A DNA stretch of 64,000 nt from contig AP024096.1 in the NCBI GenBank assembly GCA_015099395.1, forward strand, positions 8,287,485 through 8,351,484, read 5' to 3'. A program made the translations under genes and the position numbers. Position 1 is the first letter of the stretch, and every line of letters begins with the position of its first letter. Positions 18,185-27,186 of this stretch are shown here, one piece after another. The notes beneath the pieces are model-generated. The model did no database searches and was not told the DNA's origin. It saw only the letters and a program-made list of their open reading frames with translations. Source of the DNA: Ktedonobacteria bacterium brp13. Its GTDB lineage: Bacteria > Chloroflexota > Ktedonobacteria > Ktedonobacterales > Ktedonobacteraceae.

Positions 18185-21100
18185 TATGATGAATCAGCCG
18201 AATAAAGTGTTGGTGTTGGGAGCGGGTGCTTTAAAGATTGGTCAATCTGGCGAGTTCGATTACTCTGGTTCACAGGCACTCAAGGCTCTGAAAGAAGAGG
18301 GGATCTCAACCGTTCTGGTGAATCCTAATATTGCGACGATCCAGACCTCGCAAGATATGGCCGATAAGGTTTATTTTCTGCCGATAACGCCATTTTTTGT
18401 CGAGAAGATCATTGAGCAGGAGCGTCCAGATAGTATTTTGTTAGCCTTTGGGGGCCAGACGGCGCTCAATTGCGGGATAGCGTTGCAGCGTAGCGGTGTT
18501 CTAGAGCGTTATAGTGTCCAGGTCCTGGGTACTCCTGTCGCTTCGATTATCCTCACCGAGGATCGGCAGGCGTTCGCGCAACACCTCAGTGGTCTCGATA
18601 TCCCTACACCTGGAAGTCATACAGCAGAGAATCTTGAGGGCGCGATCCAGATTGCGCAAGAGATCGGCTTCCCTGTCATGATTCGTGCCGGTTTCGCCCT
18701 GGGTGGTCAGGGCTCTGGTATCGCCCATACACAGGCTGAACTAGAGCATATCGTGAACGGAGCACTGGCCTTTACTCCACAGGTCTTGATCGAGCAATAT
18801 CTCCATCACTTTAAAGAGGTTGAATACGAAGTCGTACGCGACTGCTACGACAACTGTATCACCGTCTGTAACATGGAGAATATGGATCCTCTGGGTATCC
18901 ATACCGGAGAGTCTATTGTCATCGCACCCAGCCAAACGCTGAGTAATAGCGAATATCATATGCTCCGTTCTGCCGCTGTCACCATAGTACGTAGTCTGGG
19001 TATCGTCGGTGAATGTAACGTACAGTATGCGCTCGATCCTGTCAGTTCGCAATATTATGTGATCGAAGTAAATGCTCGTCTCTCGCGTAGCTCGGCACTT
19101 GCCAGTAAAGCAACCGGCTATCCATTAGCCTACGTAGCCGCTAAACTGGCTTTGGGTTATGGTCTGACTGAACTGACCAACAAAGTCACTGGTGTCACAC
19201 GCGCCTGCTTTGAGCCCAGTCTGGATTACGTCGTCGTGAAGATTCCGCGCTGGGATTTAGAGAAGTTCAAGGGTGTCGATGAGACGATCGGGACTGGTAT
19301 GAAATCGGTTGGTGAGGTCATGGGGATTGGTCGTACCTTTGAGGAGGCGTACCAGAAGGCGATCCGCATGCTCGACCTGGACTTTGAGGGCGCGACCTCT
19401 GAGAAGGTCTTCTCTTCCTCGCCAGAGCCTACTGAAGATGTGATCCGCAAATACCTTTATACCCCGACACCGAAGCGCATGTTTGCGCTCCCACTGGCCA
19501 TGCGCAATGGCTACACGGTTGAGCAGATTCATGGCGTGACCGGCATCGATCTCTGGTTTCTGCTGCGTATCCAGCATATTGTCAACAGTGAAGAGATCCT
19601 ACGTCTGGACACTGACCTCTCGCCCGCGCGGATGCGCAACTTAAAGCAGCAAGGTCTCTCTGACAAGCGCATCGGAGAACTGGTGAACAGGTCTGAATTA
19701 GAGGTTCGCACGTTACGTAAACAGCAAGGGATTACGCCTTTTGTCTTCCAGATTGATACTCTCGGCGCTGAGTTTCCTTCTGAGACCAACTATCTCTATA
19801 CCACATATAATGGTCAACATCATGATATTTTGCCGACTGGTGCCGATGGCGTCGTTGTTCTCGGTTCCGGTCCCTATCGTATCGGATCTTCTGTCGAATT
19901 TGACTGGACCTCGGTTAGCGCAGTACAGATGCTTAGAAAGTATCAGAAACGCTCGATTGTTATCAACTGCAACCCCGAGACCGTCTCGACCGATTATGAT
20001 ATGTCCGATCGACTCTACTTTGATGAGTTGACCTTTGAGCGGATCGCGGATATCACTGAATTTGAGGCTCCCATGGGACTTATCGTCTCGGTCGGTGGTC
20101 AGACCCCGAACAACAGAGCACGAGCCTTGCAGCAATACGGCTTCCGCCTGCTTGGCACGAATGCCAACGATATCGATCGTGCCGAGGATCGCAATAAGTT
20201 CTCGGCTCTGCTGGACACATTAGCTATCCGTCAACCGGAATGGAATAGCTTCAACGAAATAGATGAGCTTACACGCTTCGCTGAGCGTGTCGGCTTTCCC
20301 GTGCTGGTTCGCCCTTCTTATGTGCTCTCTGGTAGTGCGATGAATGTTTGCTACAATCAGGAGGAACTGCTGCAGTATGTGCAGGAGGCTGCTGCCGTCT
20401 CGCCAGAGCATCCTGTTACTGTCTCCAAGTTCATGCGCAAAGTGAAAGAGATCGAGCTAGATGGCGTGGCGCAACGTGGTGATGTGAAGGCACTGATCAT
20501 CTCTGAGCATATTGAGAACGCAGGTGTACATTCAGGAGATGCCACGATTGTATTGCCGCCGCAGACACTCAACGCGCAGACACAGTCCCGCATAGAGCAG
20601 GTTGGACGCGCCGTCGCTGCAGCTTTAAAGATCACTGGACCCTTCAATATGCAGTTCCTTGCGAAGGATAATGAAGTCTACGTGATCGAGATGAACCTGC
20701 GTGCCTCGCGTACTTTTCCATTTATCTCAAAAGTCACCGGCGTCAACTTCATCGAACTCTTTATCGATGCCCTCTTCCAGGATGATATTCCGGCAGTGAG
20801 CTTACCAGCGCTACACTTTACCGCTGTCAAGGCACCGCAGTTCTCCTTCTCACGCCTGACCGGGGCTGACCCTGTATTGAGCGTTGAGATGGCTTCAACT
20901 GGCGAAGTCGCTTGCTTTGGTGACGATCTAGAAGAGGCGTACCTTAAAGCGATCATTGCTACCGGTGGTAATGTACCACAGAAGGGTATCTTTATCAGTT
21001 TGGGGGGTGATGAGAAGAAAGAGCGCTTTGTCGAAAGTGCGCGCCTGCTTGCAACGTTGGGAGTGCCGCTGTTTGCCACTGAGAAGACCAGCGCGTTCCT

Positions 21101-21383
21101 ACGTACACATGGCATCGCGACTACCATGCTCTATAAAATTCATGAGCAGAAGTCGCCGAATGTCCTGACTTACTTCGCAGAGAACAAGATTGATTTAGCA
21201 ATTAACATTGTCGAGGGTCATATTAAGAAAGAGATTGACGATGACTATGCCATGCGTCGTTATGCTGTTGATCATAATATTCCTCTCTTTACCAAGTTAA
21301 AGCAGGCTCGTCTGTTTATACAGGCTATTGTAACAAAGGACCTGAAAACCATTCCTATCAAGTCCTGGGATGCCTACCAGTAG
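18177..21383 (+). CDS. carB: Carbamoyl phosphate synthase large subunit
   Basis: 1,068 residues, the normal length. Uses bicarbonate, two ATP and ammonia from CarA to make carbamoyl phosphate for pyrimidines and arginine. Two homologous ATP-grasp halves are visible: the first begins KVLVLGAGALKIGQSGEFDYSG and the second GVVVLGSGPYRIGSSVEFDW, each with an NxRxSRSSA or NLRASRTF ligand loop. The C-terminal allosteric (MGS-like) domain spans roughly 930-1068. The start may be GTG 18177 or ATG 18186 or 18189; GAAGGG lies just upstream of the GTG. It overlaps carA. Confidence 0.96.
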   Translation: MVNMMNQPNKVLVLGAGALKIGQSGEFDYSGSQALKALKEEGISTVLVNPNIATIQTSQDMADKVYFLPITPFFVEKIIEQERPDSILLAFGGQTALNCGIALQRSGVLERYSVQVLGTPVASIILTEDRQAFAQHLSGLDIPTPGSHTAENLEGAIQIAQEIGFPVMIRAGFALGGQGSGIAHTQAELEHIVNGALAFTPQVLIEQYLHHFKEVEYEVVRDCYDNCITVCNMENMDPLGIHTGESIVIAPSQTLSNSEYHMLRSAAVTIVRSLGIVGECNVQYALDPVSSQYYVIEVNARLSRSSALASKATGYPLAYVAAKLALGYGLTELTNKVTGVTRACFEPSLDYVVVKIPRWDLEKFKGVDETIGTGMKSVGEVMGIGRTFEEAYQKAIRMLDLDFEGATSEKVFSSSPEPTEDVIRKYLYTPTPKRMFALPLAMRNGYTVEQIHGVTGIDLWFLLRIQHIVNSEEILRLDTDLSPARMRNLKQQGLSDKRIGELVNRSELEVRTLRKQQGITPFVFQIDTLGAEFPSETNYLYTTYNGQHHDILPTGADGVVVLGSGPYRIGSSVEFDWTSVSAVQMLRKYQKRSIVINCNPETVSTDYDMSDRLYFDELTFERIADITEFEAPMGLIVSVGGQTPNNRARALQQYGFRLLGTNANDIDRAEDRNKFSALLDTLAIRQPEWNSFNEIDELTRFAERVGFPVLVRPSYVLSGSAMNVCYNQEELLQYVQEAAAVSPEHPVTVSKFMRKVKEIELDGVAQRGDVKALIISEHIENAGVHSGDATIVLPPQTLNAQTQSRIEQVGRAVAAALKITGPFNMQFLAKDNEVYVIEMNLRASRTFPFISKVTGVNFIELFIDALFQDDIPAVSLPALHFTAVKAPQFSFSRLTGADPVLSVEMASTGEVACFGDDLEEAYLKAIIATGGNVPQKGIFISLGGDEKKERFVESARLLATLGVPLFATEKTSAFLRTHGIATTMLYKIHEQKSPNVLTYFAENKIDLAINIVEGHIKKEIDDDYAMRRYAVDHNIPLFTKLKQARLFIQAIVTKDLKTIPIKSWDAYQ

Positions 21384-21558
21384 TCATTCTACGAAAGAAC
21401 AGCGGCTTTGTGAGCGGATTGTACGGCATTTGCCCTCTAAAAATTGTCCCAGAGAGGGAAAATGGAGTAAAATTGCACCGGTTGCTCTGAATAGAGCAGG
21501 GTGGCTCTCAGAGCTGTTGTTCTCAGGCATTATTCTGGTAGATTAAACATTGTGGTCG

Positions 21559-21594
21559 CTATAGAGACTATAGAGACTATAGAGACTATAGAGA
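21559..21594. repeat. Four tandem copies of a 9-bp unit before pyrE
   Basis: CTATAGAGA is repeated four times without change, ending 38 bases before the pyrE ATG. It is in frame with an upstream extension of the pyrE ORF that would encode ETI repeats, but the ribosome binding site favours the downstream ATG. It may be a slippage-prone tract or a protein-binding array. Confidence 0.85.
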
Positions 21595-21632
21595 CCATCG
21601 AATACATTCATTATTACAAGGAAGGTCCAGGT

Positions 21633-22283
21633 ATGAACGACCCAAAAGTAATGCAAATGTTTGCTGACGTAGGGGCTATTGTAAGTAACAGCCATTTTGT
21701 CTATAGCTCTGGCCGACATAGCTCGGTCTATGTGAATAAAGATGCGCTCTATATGCATCCTCAGGTGATTTCAGAACTCTGTCAACGGATGGCTGCCCCT
21801 TATGATGCGGAGCGCATCGATGTAGTAGTTGGACCAGTGATTGGTGGCGTTATTTTATCACAATGGGTTGCGAGCGCACTGACACAACGGCGCAAGGATG
21901 GTGAAGTGCTGGCGCTCTTTGCGGAAAAAGGGAGTGATAGTGTTAATAAGCAGTTTGCCTTTAATCGCGGTTTCGACAAGTATATAGCAGACAAAAACGT
22001 GTTAGTCGTTGAGGATGTCTTAACGACGGGCGGCTCAGCGCGGCAGGTAATCGAACTGGTTCGTGCTCATGGCGGTAATATTGTTGGCTTGAGTGCACTC
22101 TGCAATCGTGGCAATGTACAGCCAAAGGACGTTGATGGCATTGCTATCCATTCTCTGGTCGCACTTTCCTTGCAGACCTATCCTGAGGATGAGTGTCCTT
22201 TCTGTGCGCAAGGTGTGTCAGTCAATACATTGCTAGGCAAGGGCCGCGCATTTCTGGCGCGCCAAAAAGTTGCCAGGCAATAA
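21633..22283 (+). CDS. pyrE: Orotate phosphoribosyltransferase
   Basis: Transfers phosphoribose from PRPP to orotate giving OMP. 216 residues from ATG 21633, which follows AAGGAAGG; the longer frame from 21501 crosses a tandem repeat and lacks support. Family features: SSGRHSSVYVNKDALYMHP, VVVGPVIGGVILSQWVA, and the PRPP-binding loop VLVVEDVLTTGGSARQVIELV. The C-terminal part has a CPFCAQG pair of cysteines, common in the longer orotate phosphoribosyltransferases. It lies about 250 bases after carB and 19 bases before pyrF, so it may have its own promoter as well as operon readthrough. Confidence 0.93.
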   Translation: MNDPKVMQMFADVGAIVSNSHFVYSSGRHSSVYVNKDALYMHPQVISELCQRMAAPYDAERIDVVVGPVIGGVILSQWVASALTQRRKDGEVLALFAEKGSDSVNKQFAFNRGFDKYIADKNVLVVEDVLTTGGSARQVIELVRAHGGNIVGLSALCNRGNVQPKDVDGIAIHSLVALSLQTYPEDECPFCAQGVSVNTLLGKGRAFLARQKVARQ

Positions 22284-22302
22284 TTGGAGAAGATATCCAC
22301 TA

Positions 22303-23166
22303 ATGATAGATCATTCGCAAGAAGATACTGCTTCGTTTATCTCGCTGCTTGAAAAGCGCTGGCTTGCAAACCACTTTGTCTGCGTGGGTCTGGATCCAGA
22401 GTACGCGCGTCTCCCAGCTGTACTCAAAGAAGGCCATTCTATCGAGGAAGCATTCTACATCTTTGGTCGCGAGATCATTGCTGCGACACACGAACTGGTT
22501 TGTGCCTACAAACCCAATAGCGCATTCTATGAAGCACAGGGTGATGCTGGAATGCGTGCGCTTGCTCGTATCATCGCCTACTGCAAAAAGCACTATCCCA
22601 CTATTCCTGTGATCCTGGATGCCAAGCGTGCGGATATTGGCAATACCAATCAGGGTTATGTCAGCGCCGCCTTTGAGCATCTACAAGCGGATGCGATCAC
22701 CGTTCATCCCTATCTGGGTAGAGAGGCACTCGCTCCATTCTTACAGCGCCGTGATAAAGGGATTATTGTTCTGGTCAAGACCTCCAATCCTGGTTCTGGT
22801 GAACTGCAAGATCTGCCAGTTGGTCCTGCTGGTGAACCTCTCTACCTCGTTGTCGCGCGGAATGTAGCACAAAAGTGGAACAGCAATGGCAACTGCGCTC
22901 TGGTAGTTGGTGCTACGTATCCCTCGGATATAGCGCGTGTACGCGCTGTTGTAGATGATCTGCCGCTCTTAATTCCTGGTATTGGTGCGCAAGGTGGCGA
23001 TCTGGCTGCAACCGTCAGAGCCGCACGTAACAGCCGAGGTTCAGGCATGATCATCAATTCATCACGTGGCATCATCTACGCATCTAACGGAGCAGACTTT
23101 GCTGAGGCGGCTGGCAAGGCTACTGCTCAGCTTCGTAGCGATATTATCTTCCATCGCGATAAGTAG
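22303..23166 (+). CDS. pyrF: Orotidine 5'-phosphate decarboxylase (PyrF type 2)
   Basis: Decarboxylates OMP to UMP, the last step of the pathway. 287 residues from ATG 22303; TTGGAGAAG lies upstream with a long spacer. The catalytic Asp-Lys-Asp array is in VILDAKRADIGNTN. KPNSAFYEAQGDAG and FVCVGLDPE fit the longer, type 2 subfamily found in actinobacteria and Chloroflexota. It is the last gene of the pyrimidine block. pyrC and pyrD are not in the window and must be elsewhere. Confidence 0.93.
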   Translation: MIDHSQEDTASFISLLEKRWLANHFVCVGLDPEYARLPAVLKEGHSIEEAFYIFGREIIAATHELVCAYKPNSAFYEAQGDAGMRALARIIAYCKKHYPTIPVILDAKRADIGNTNQGYVSAAFEHLQADAITVHPYLGREALAPFLQRRDKGIIVLVKTSNPGSGELQDLPVGPAGEPLYLVVARNVAQKWNSNGNCALVVGATYPSDIARVRAVVDDLPLLIPGIGAQGGDLAATVRAARNSRGSGMIINSSRGIIYASNGADFAEAAGKATAQLRSDIIFHRDK

Positions 23167-23198
23167 TACCTCCACTAAAAGAGATGCCGCTGGAGTGA

Positions 23199-23256
23199 AA
23201 CGCTCTACGAACAAGACTCACCTTTGTACAAAGGTGAGTCTTGTTCGTAGAGCGTT
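23199..23256. terminator. 58-base perfect palindrome after pyrF
   Basis: 29-base arms (23199-23227 and 23228-23256) are exact reverse complements with no spacer; the centre reads CTTTGTACAAAG. It starts 32 bases after the pyrF stop. No T-run follows directly, but ACACATGTGTGTG and T6 come about 25 bases later. It is probably the transcript end or a processing hairpin of the pyrimidine operon. The remaining stretch to 23604 is AT-rich with no clear gene. Confidence 0.7.
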
Positions 23257-23604
23257 AGCAGCATACTACACATGTGTGTGTTTTTTACAAAAAACCTCCA
23301 AAGTGGTACAAAATAGCTAATAAATAGGTTTCTGCATTGAGATATCTTAACCGCCCCTTAGTACTATTTACCAATAAGGTGGCACAATACCGGAAGTCTA
23401 TATAAATCTATGGTAGCATCAGTAACAGGTTAGCTGCACTCATATTGTATCAGCGTATTTCAGTATTCCGCTCTCGAAGCTAAAATGAATGTTATTTTCA
23501 TAGACATTCACTGAATATGCTGGTTGTGGTTACTTAACCTGAAGGTAGTATGAAGCCAGTTGCTAAAATGATGTGTTTAGTATTAAAGGGACGGTAAAGT
23601 ATCT

Positions 23605-25140
23605 ATGCTTACACAGACGCGCAAGGATAGAGCATCACAGACAATGTCCTTGTATTCACGCCGAAAGCGACATTTTTCACCATTACCATTGATTAGTCTC
23701 TGCATCACGGTACTACTCATTGTGAGCGGTACAGCAGTGTTTGTGCTATCACGTGCGAAGTCGCACGCAGCAGCAGCAAACCCCAATTGCACTCTCATTG
23801 TTCCAGCTAATCCGCTTTCAGCACAGGGATTAGCAACTCCATATCAACTTGCGGCTGTGGACAACAATGGCCCCTGCAATGAGGCGAATGCGAATCAGAG
23901 CGCCTTTGTACAAGGGGTGATCTATGATCCGGCCAATGGTACGTTTAGTGTGTACAGTCCACTGGTGATCGATAAAGGGACACAACCGGCTGTGCAGCCG
24001 ACCGTACCGACACTGCCTGCTAATGCTGTAGTTGGTCTCTGGTTTGGTTTTAACGGAACAAACCTGACACTCAAAGGTACGCAGCGCAACGTGCTAGCAC
24101 AGGGGAATTGTGTCAATGGGACGTCCGGCTCTGTCTTTGGTCAGTTTGCGTACTGTAATGCTTCCGCGTTTTTTACCGCTGCGAACAATGGTCAGGCACA
24201 GGGCAAATTTACCATTCCCCCAATAGGGATAGCCAACGATGGAATGTCTTGCATGACCTCGCGCGATTTTGGTCTGATCGACCAGGACCAGAGCGATAAT
24301 GTGCAGACCCAGTATCTTGCCAACGGACAAGGGCAGATTGCACAATTCTCTGCTGCGAACCAGCAGCAGTTTGCGAATGCTACAGCTATCTCGAATCCGA
24401 GTGATAACGCATTGCTGACTCATTTCGTTGACCCTGTGTTAGGTTGTACCCCGTGGCAAGCTCCCGATCTCGCGAACAATGGCGCAATGGTCTCTGCACT
24501 GCCATTGGACGAGATACAGGCAGCCGCAGATCAGAAAGCACCGATTGCATTGGTTCCATTGACGGACCCTATGGTCTTGCATAATGCTAATCAGAGTTTG
24601 CGTAAAACAAACCTCTATCGACTTGGCGTAGACCAGACTCAAGCGTCCAGCACCAATCAGGCAAGTGGAACCACATACTGTCAGAACTTTGCTACCACCG
24701 GTTTGGCGCGCCTCAAATTGGATCAGACACTCATGCAGAACGCGGCTTCTCCAATGCCTGCAGCAGCGAACTCACTCTTTACTTTCCTGGCACAGCGTTT
24801 CAACGCCTCATATACCAACTTGAATTGTCAGAAGTTGTTGCATCAGCCAAATCCCGTCACCGTTCAGACCGATGGCAATGGTGTAGCCATTGGTGCAACC
24901 TTTGGGAATGGAAACAATGGTAATGGTAATCAAGGCAATGGCAATCAAGGCAATGGTAATGGCAAACACGGTAAACATGGTAAACATGGTGACACGACCA
25001 ATGACGCCACGGCCAACGGTATCACGACCAACGGTACCCCAACTAACACCACTCCAACTAACACCACTCCAACCAACGGCACTCCTACAACTAACACCAC
25101 CACGACCAACGGCACCAATGCAGGTGGTGGAAACCAGTAG
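23605..25140 (+). CDS. Secreted or membrane-anchored protein with Asn/Gly/Thr-rich tail, unknown function
   Basis: 511 residues. A basic N-terminus (YSRRKRHFSPLPL) and one hydrophobic segment (about residues 31-50) give a signal or anchor sequence. A beta-rich domain of about 370 residues follows, with several isolated cysteines (CTLI, GPCNEA, GNCVNG, AYCN, SCMTSR, LGCTPW, TYCQNF, LNCQKLL) that could form disulfides outside the cell. The last 90 residues are low-complexity: NGNQG units, three KHG units, then TNGTPTNTT units encoded by short tandem DNA repeats. No family is recognised. ATG 23605 is taken as the start; an ATG at 23644 is also possible. It stands alone. Confidence 0.7.
   Translation: MLTQTRKDRASQTMSLYSRRKRHFSPLPLISLCITVLLIVSGTAVFVLSRAKSHAAAANPNCTLIVPANPLSAQGLATPYQLAAVDNNGPCNEANANQSAFVQGVIYDPANGTFSVYSPLVIDKGTQPAVQPTVPTLPANAVVGLWFGFNGTNLTLKGTQRNVLAQGNCVNGTSGSVFGQFAYCNASAFFTAANNGQAQGKFTIPPIGIANDGMSCMTSRDFGLIDQDQSDNVQTQYLANGQGQIAQFSAANQQQFANATAISNPSDNALLTHFVDPVLGCTPWQAPDLANNGAMVSALPLDEIQAAADQKAPIALVPLTDPMVLHNANQSLRKTNLYRLGVDQTQASSTNQASGTTYCQNFATTGLARLKLDQTLMQNAASPMPAAANSLFTFLAQRFNASYTNLNCQKLLHQPNPVTVQTDGNGVAIGATFGNGNNGNGNQGNGNQGNGNGKHGKHGKHGDTTNDATANGITTNGTPTNTTPTNTTPTNGTPTTNTTTTNGTNAGGGNQ
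24904..25113 (+). repeat. Short tandem coding repeats (Gly/Asn, Lys-His-Gly, Thr/Asn)
   Basis: Runs of GGCAATGGTAAT-like 6-mers, three near-identical GGTAAACATGGT-type units and about four AACACCACTCCAACT-type 15-mers encode the low-complexity tail of the secreted protein. The tract length is likely to vary between strains (inference). Confidence 0.8.
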
Positions 25141-25204
25141 AAAAGGAGAGCAACTTTTCGGGTAAGTACACATATTGTGATTTGCCAAACGTTTTAGCCA
25201 CCTC

Positions 25205-25250
25205 GGACACAATATGGTTCAAAAAAAGTTGGACATGATATGGGTCAATT
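25205..25250 (+). repeat. Left-end array of putative TnsB-type binding sites
   Basis: Two 20-bp copies, GGACACAATATGGTTCAAAA at 25205 and GGACATGATATGGGTCAATT at 25231, are in direct orientation 26 bases apart. They match the inverted copies at 27947-28027. Confidence 0.6.
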
Positions 25251-25303
25251 TCATAAGTGGTCCAGACTGAGAGAAAACTGCCTTTCCCTCATTGAGAGAT
25301 TGA

Positions 25304-25370
25304 GGGAGGCCCAGAATACGTGAAAAAATCTCTCACTTTGAGTGGTTTTCAGACGTATTCTGGGCCTCCC
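25304..25370. repeat. 18-bp perfect inverted repeat next to the esterase 3' end
   Basis: GGGAGGCCCAGAATACGT (25304-25321) is the exact reverse complement of 25353-25370 with a 31-base loop. It lies about 100 bases downstream of the minus-strand esterase gene. No T-run follows. Confidence 0.7.
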
Positions 25371-25466
25371 GGACGCGAGCGACCCCTCCAAAACGGAGGC
25401 TCTCCACTTCTTTGTTTGCCTTCAAATTGGAATGGTCTCTTTAGAAGCATCTCAAAGGCGAGGATG

Positions 25467-26804
25467 TTATTGCTCGGAATGTGCGCTCGAGCCTTCGAGA
25501 TATGGCCAACCCTCTCGGGTGTATGCCGTCGTATCCAGGACAGCGAACCAATCGAAATCGGTGAAGCTTTGGGCGCCCAGTGGTTCCGTATAGCTCCTGT
25601 TCTTCTGACTGCCAGAGCGAATAGGTAGTGCCGCAATTTCCTCTGCAGGAAGCCCTTGCCCTTGATGGGTGGGAATGAACCGCACCGGCCCGGGAGCGGA
25701 TGTGAGCCGCGCCTCAAGCGTCCCGACTTCTGGCTGGCCGATCCCGTTGGCAGGCGAGGAGCCTACGGCTGAGCCGATGACGGCATAGCGGCGACCGAAC
25801 AGTTCATGAAGATGAGATCCAACGGGCCACCAGATCACCGTCTCATTCCCCCATTGCCATTGCACCTTTCCACGCTTAAGATGGCTATTGTGGGCAAAAA
25901 CCAAGACGTTGCCTCGACCCTGTTCACGGGAGACGATGTACGCCAGATTCTCTGCCATCATTGCGGCACGTATGCCGAGCAGGATGGCCTGGCGTTTATC
26001 GGACGTTTGTGCTGATGCTGCATGATAGTGTAGGAGCTGTCGTGCCACCACAGCATAGTGTACGGCTTCCAAATAGCAGCTCTCGTCGCTCTTTGCGACC
26101 AGTTCAGGACGACGCACGCGCAGTTCTGAAATCAGGTCCTCTGTCTCGATCCGCAGTGCGGTTGCCTCCGGTGATCGACCTATCGATTGCGTCGGGTCGA
26201 GCATGGCAGCTGGATTCTCCCAGGCAGAGTCCTGTCCTAGCAGCGGGTCGATACGGCTTCGGTACTCCTGGGCGCTGGCATCGTCAACTGAGCTGAGGTA
26301 ATCGAGCACAAAGTGCAGTGTCTGGCGGGGACTATCTGTGCTGGGTACGTCGGTCGGGCTATCGAAACCATAGAACTGGAGTTTCCTCTGGTGCGCTGGA
26401 TCAGCATTGTAGTGTCTCATCCACTCGACAAGTTCTCGATTCGCTTCGAATTTTCCGAAACCGTGGCTAAATCCAGTATCCTGCACCGCTGCGTAAGATG
26501 CCGGACCGTAGCCAAGCACGTATTCGTTGACGATGGGTCCCCGAGGAAAACTGCTCTCAATCGCAATGGCGCTGTAGCCATAGGCTTCGACAAGGCGTTG
26601 GAAGAGCTGGTTGCGAAGGACAAGCAGCTCTTTCCCACCATGGAGTGCTTCTCCAAAACCAAGCAATGCTACCGAATCGTCAAGTGAGTCGATCACCGTA
26701 TCAACGGCGGCGTTGAAGTCCGGGCGAGAATCGAGCGAGAATGGAATTGCCTCGTGTGCAATCCAGTCGTCGAGTGTCGCATATACTCCTGCTGCGTGCG
26801 TCAT
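25467..26804 (-). CDS. Erythromycin esterase family protein
   Basis: About 445 residues from ATG 26804, which follows ACGGAGGG; an ATG at 26840 would add 12 residues. Family members (EreA, EreB and many uncharacterised relatives) hydrolyse the macrolactone ring of erythromycin or other esters. The metal-independent catalytic residues of the family are visible: LGFGEALHGGKE (Glu52, His55), AIAIESSFPRG, GFGKFEANRELVEWMRHYN, and VFAHNSHLKRG (His). The frame is intact. It lies inside the transposon-like segment, and its base composition is somewhat more GC-rich than the neighbours, which suggests acquisition. The substrate is unproven. Confidence 0.85.
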   Translation of the reverse strand: MTHAAGVYATLDDWIAHEAIPFSLDSRPDFNAAVDTVIDSLDDSVALLGFGEALHGGKELLVLRNQLFQRLVEAYGYSAIAIESSFPRGPIVNEYVLGYGPASYAAVQDTGFSHGFGKFEANRELVEWMRHYNADPAHQRKLQFYGFDSPTDVPSTDSPRQTLHFVLDYLSSVDDASAQEYRSRIDPLLGQDSAWENPAAMLDPTQSIGRSPEATALRIETEDLISELRVRRPELVAKSDESCYLEAVHYAVVARQLLHYHAASAQTSDKRQAILLGIRAAMMAENLAYIVSREQGRGNVLVFAHNSHLKRGKVQWQWGNETVIWWPVGSHLHELFGRRYAVIGSAVGSSPANGIGQPEVGTLEARLTSAPGPVRFIPTHQGQGLPAEEIAALPIRSGSQKNRSYTEPLGAQSFTDFDWFAVLDTTAYTREGWPYLEGSSAHSEQ

Positions 26805-26874
26805 GAGTCTACCCTCCGTTATTTTCACTGTACTATTCATCTAATGAGAAATCTTCTCCTTCTGCTGAATCTTA

Positions 26875-26911
26875 CTCCCATGCTCTCTTCTACCATCTGG
26901 GAGCATGGGAG
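26875..26911. repeat. Hairpin upstream of the esterase gene
   Basis: CTCCCATGCTC (26875-26885) pairs with GAGCATGGGAG (26901-26911) around a 15-base loop. It is about 70 bases upstream of the esterase start. It could be an old terminator or an operator. Confidence 0.5.
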
Positions 26912-27186
26912 CCTGGGCAAGTGAGAACACTCTCCAGGCTTCGGCAGATATCGCAGGAGGCTGCATGCATGCATCTCCGATCCAAGCTGGCCGGGCTTTT
27001 TCTGGATCACGTCTCTACTGTACAACACAGATGCAATATTAGAGGGTAGAAAGAGAGAAAGGCGCGTGCATATGGACAGGAATGGATCTGAGCCCGCTCA
27101 ATATGCTTGGAGTTCTGTGAGAGAACGAGGAGTGCATCGCAAAAAGTCTCAACTATGTACTTGAGAGTTTTACATGAAGCTGGGCA

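Noticed and set aside
21501..21632. Longer PyrE start with ETI repeats
   Set aside because: The extension is encoded by a tandem DNA repeat, lacks a ribosome binding site and does not resemble the family; ATG 21633 has AAGGAAGG upstream.
24904..25113. CRISPR array
   Set aside because: Repeats are short, contiguous, in coding frame and without spacers.
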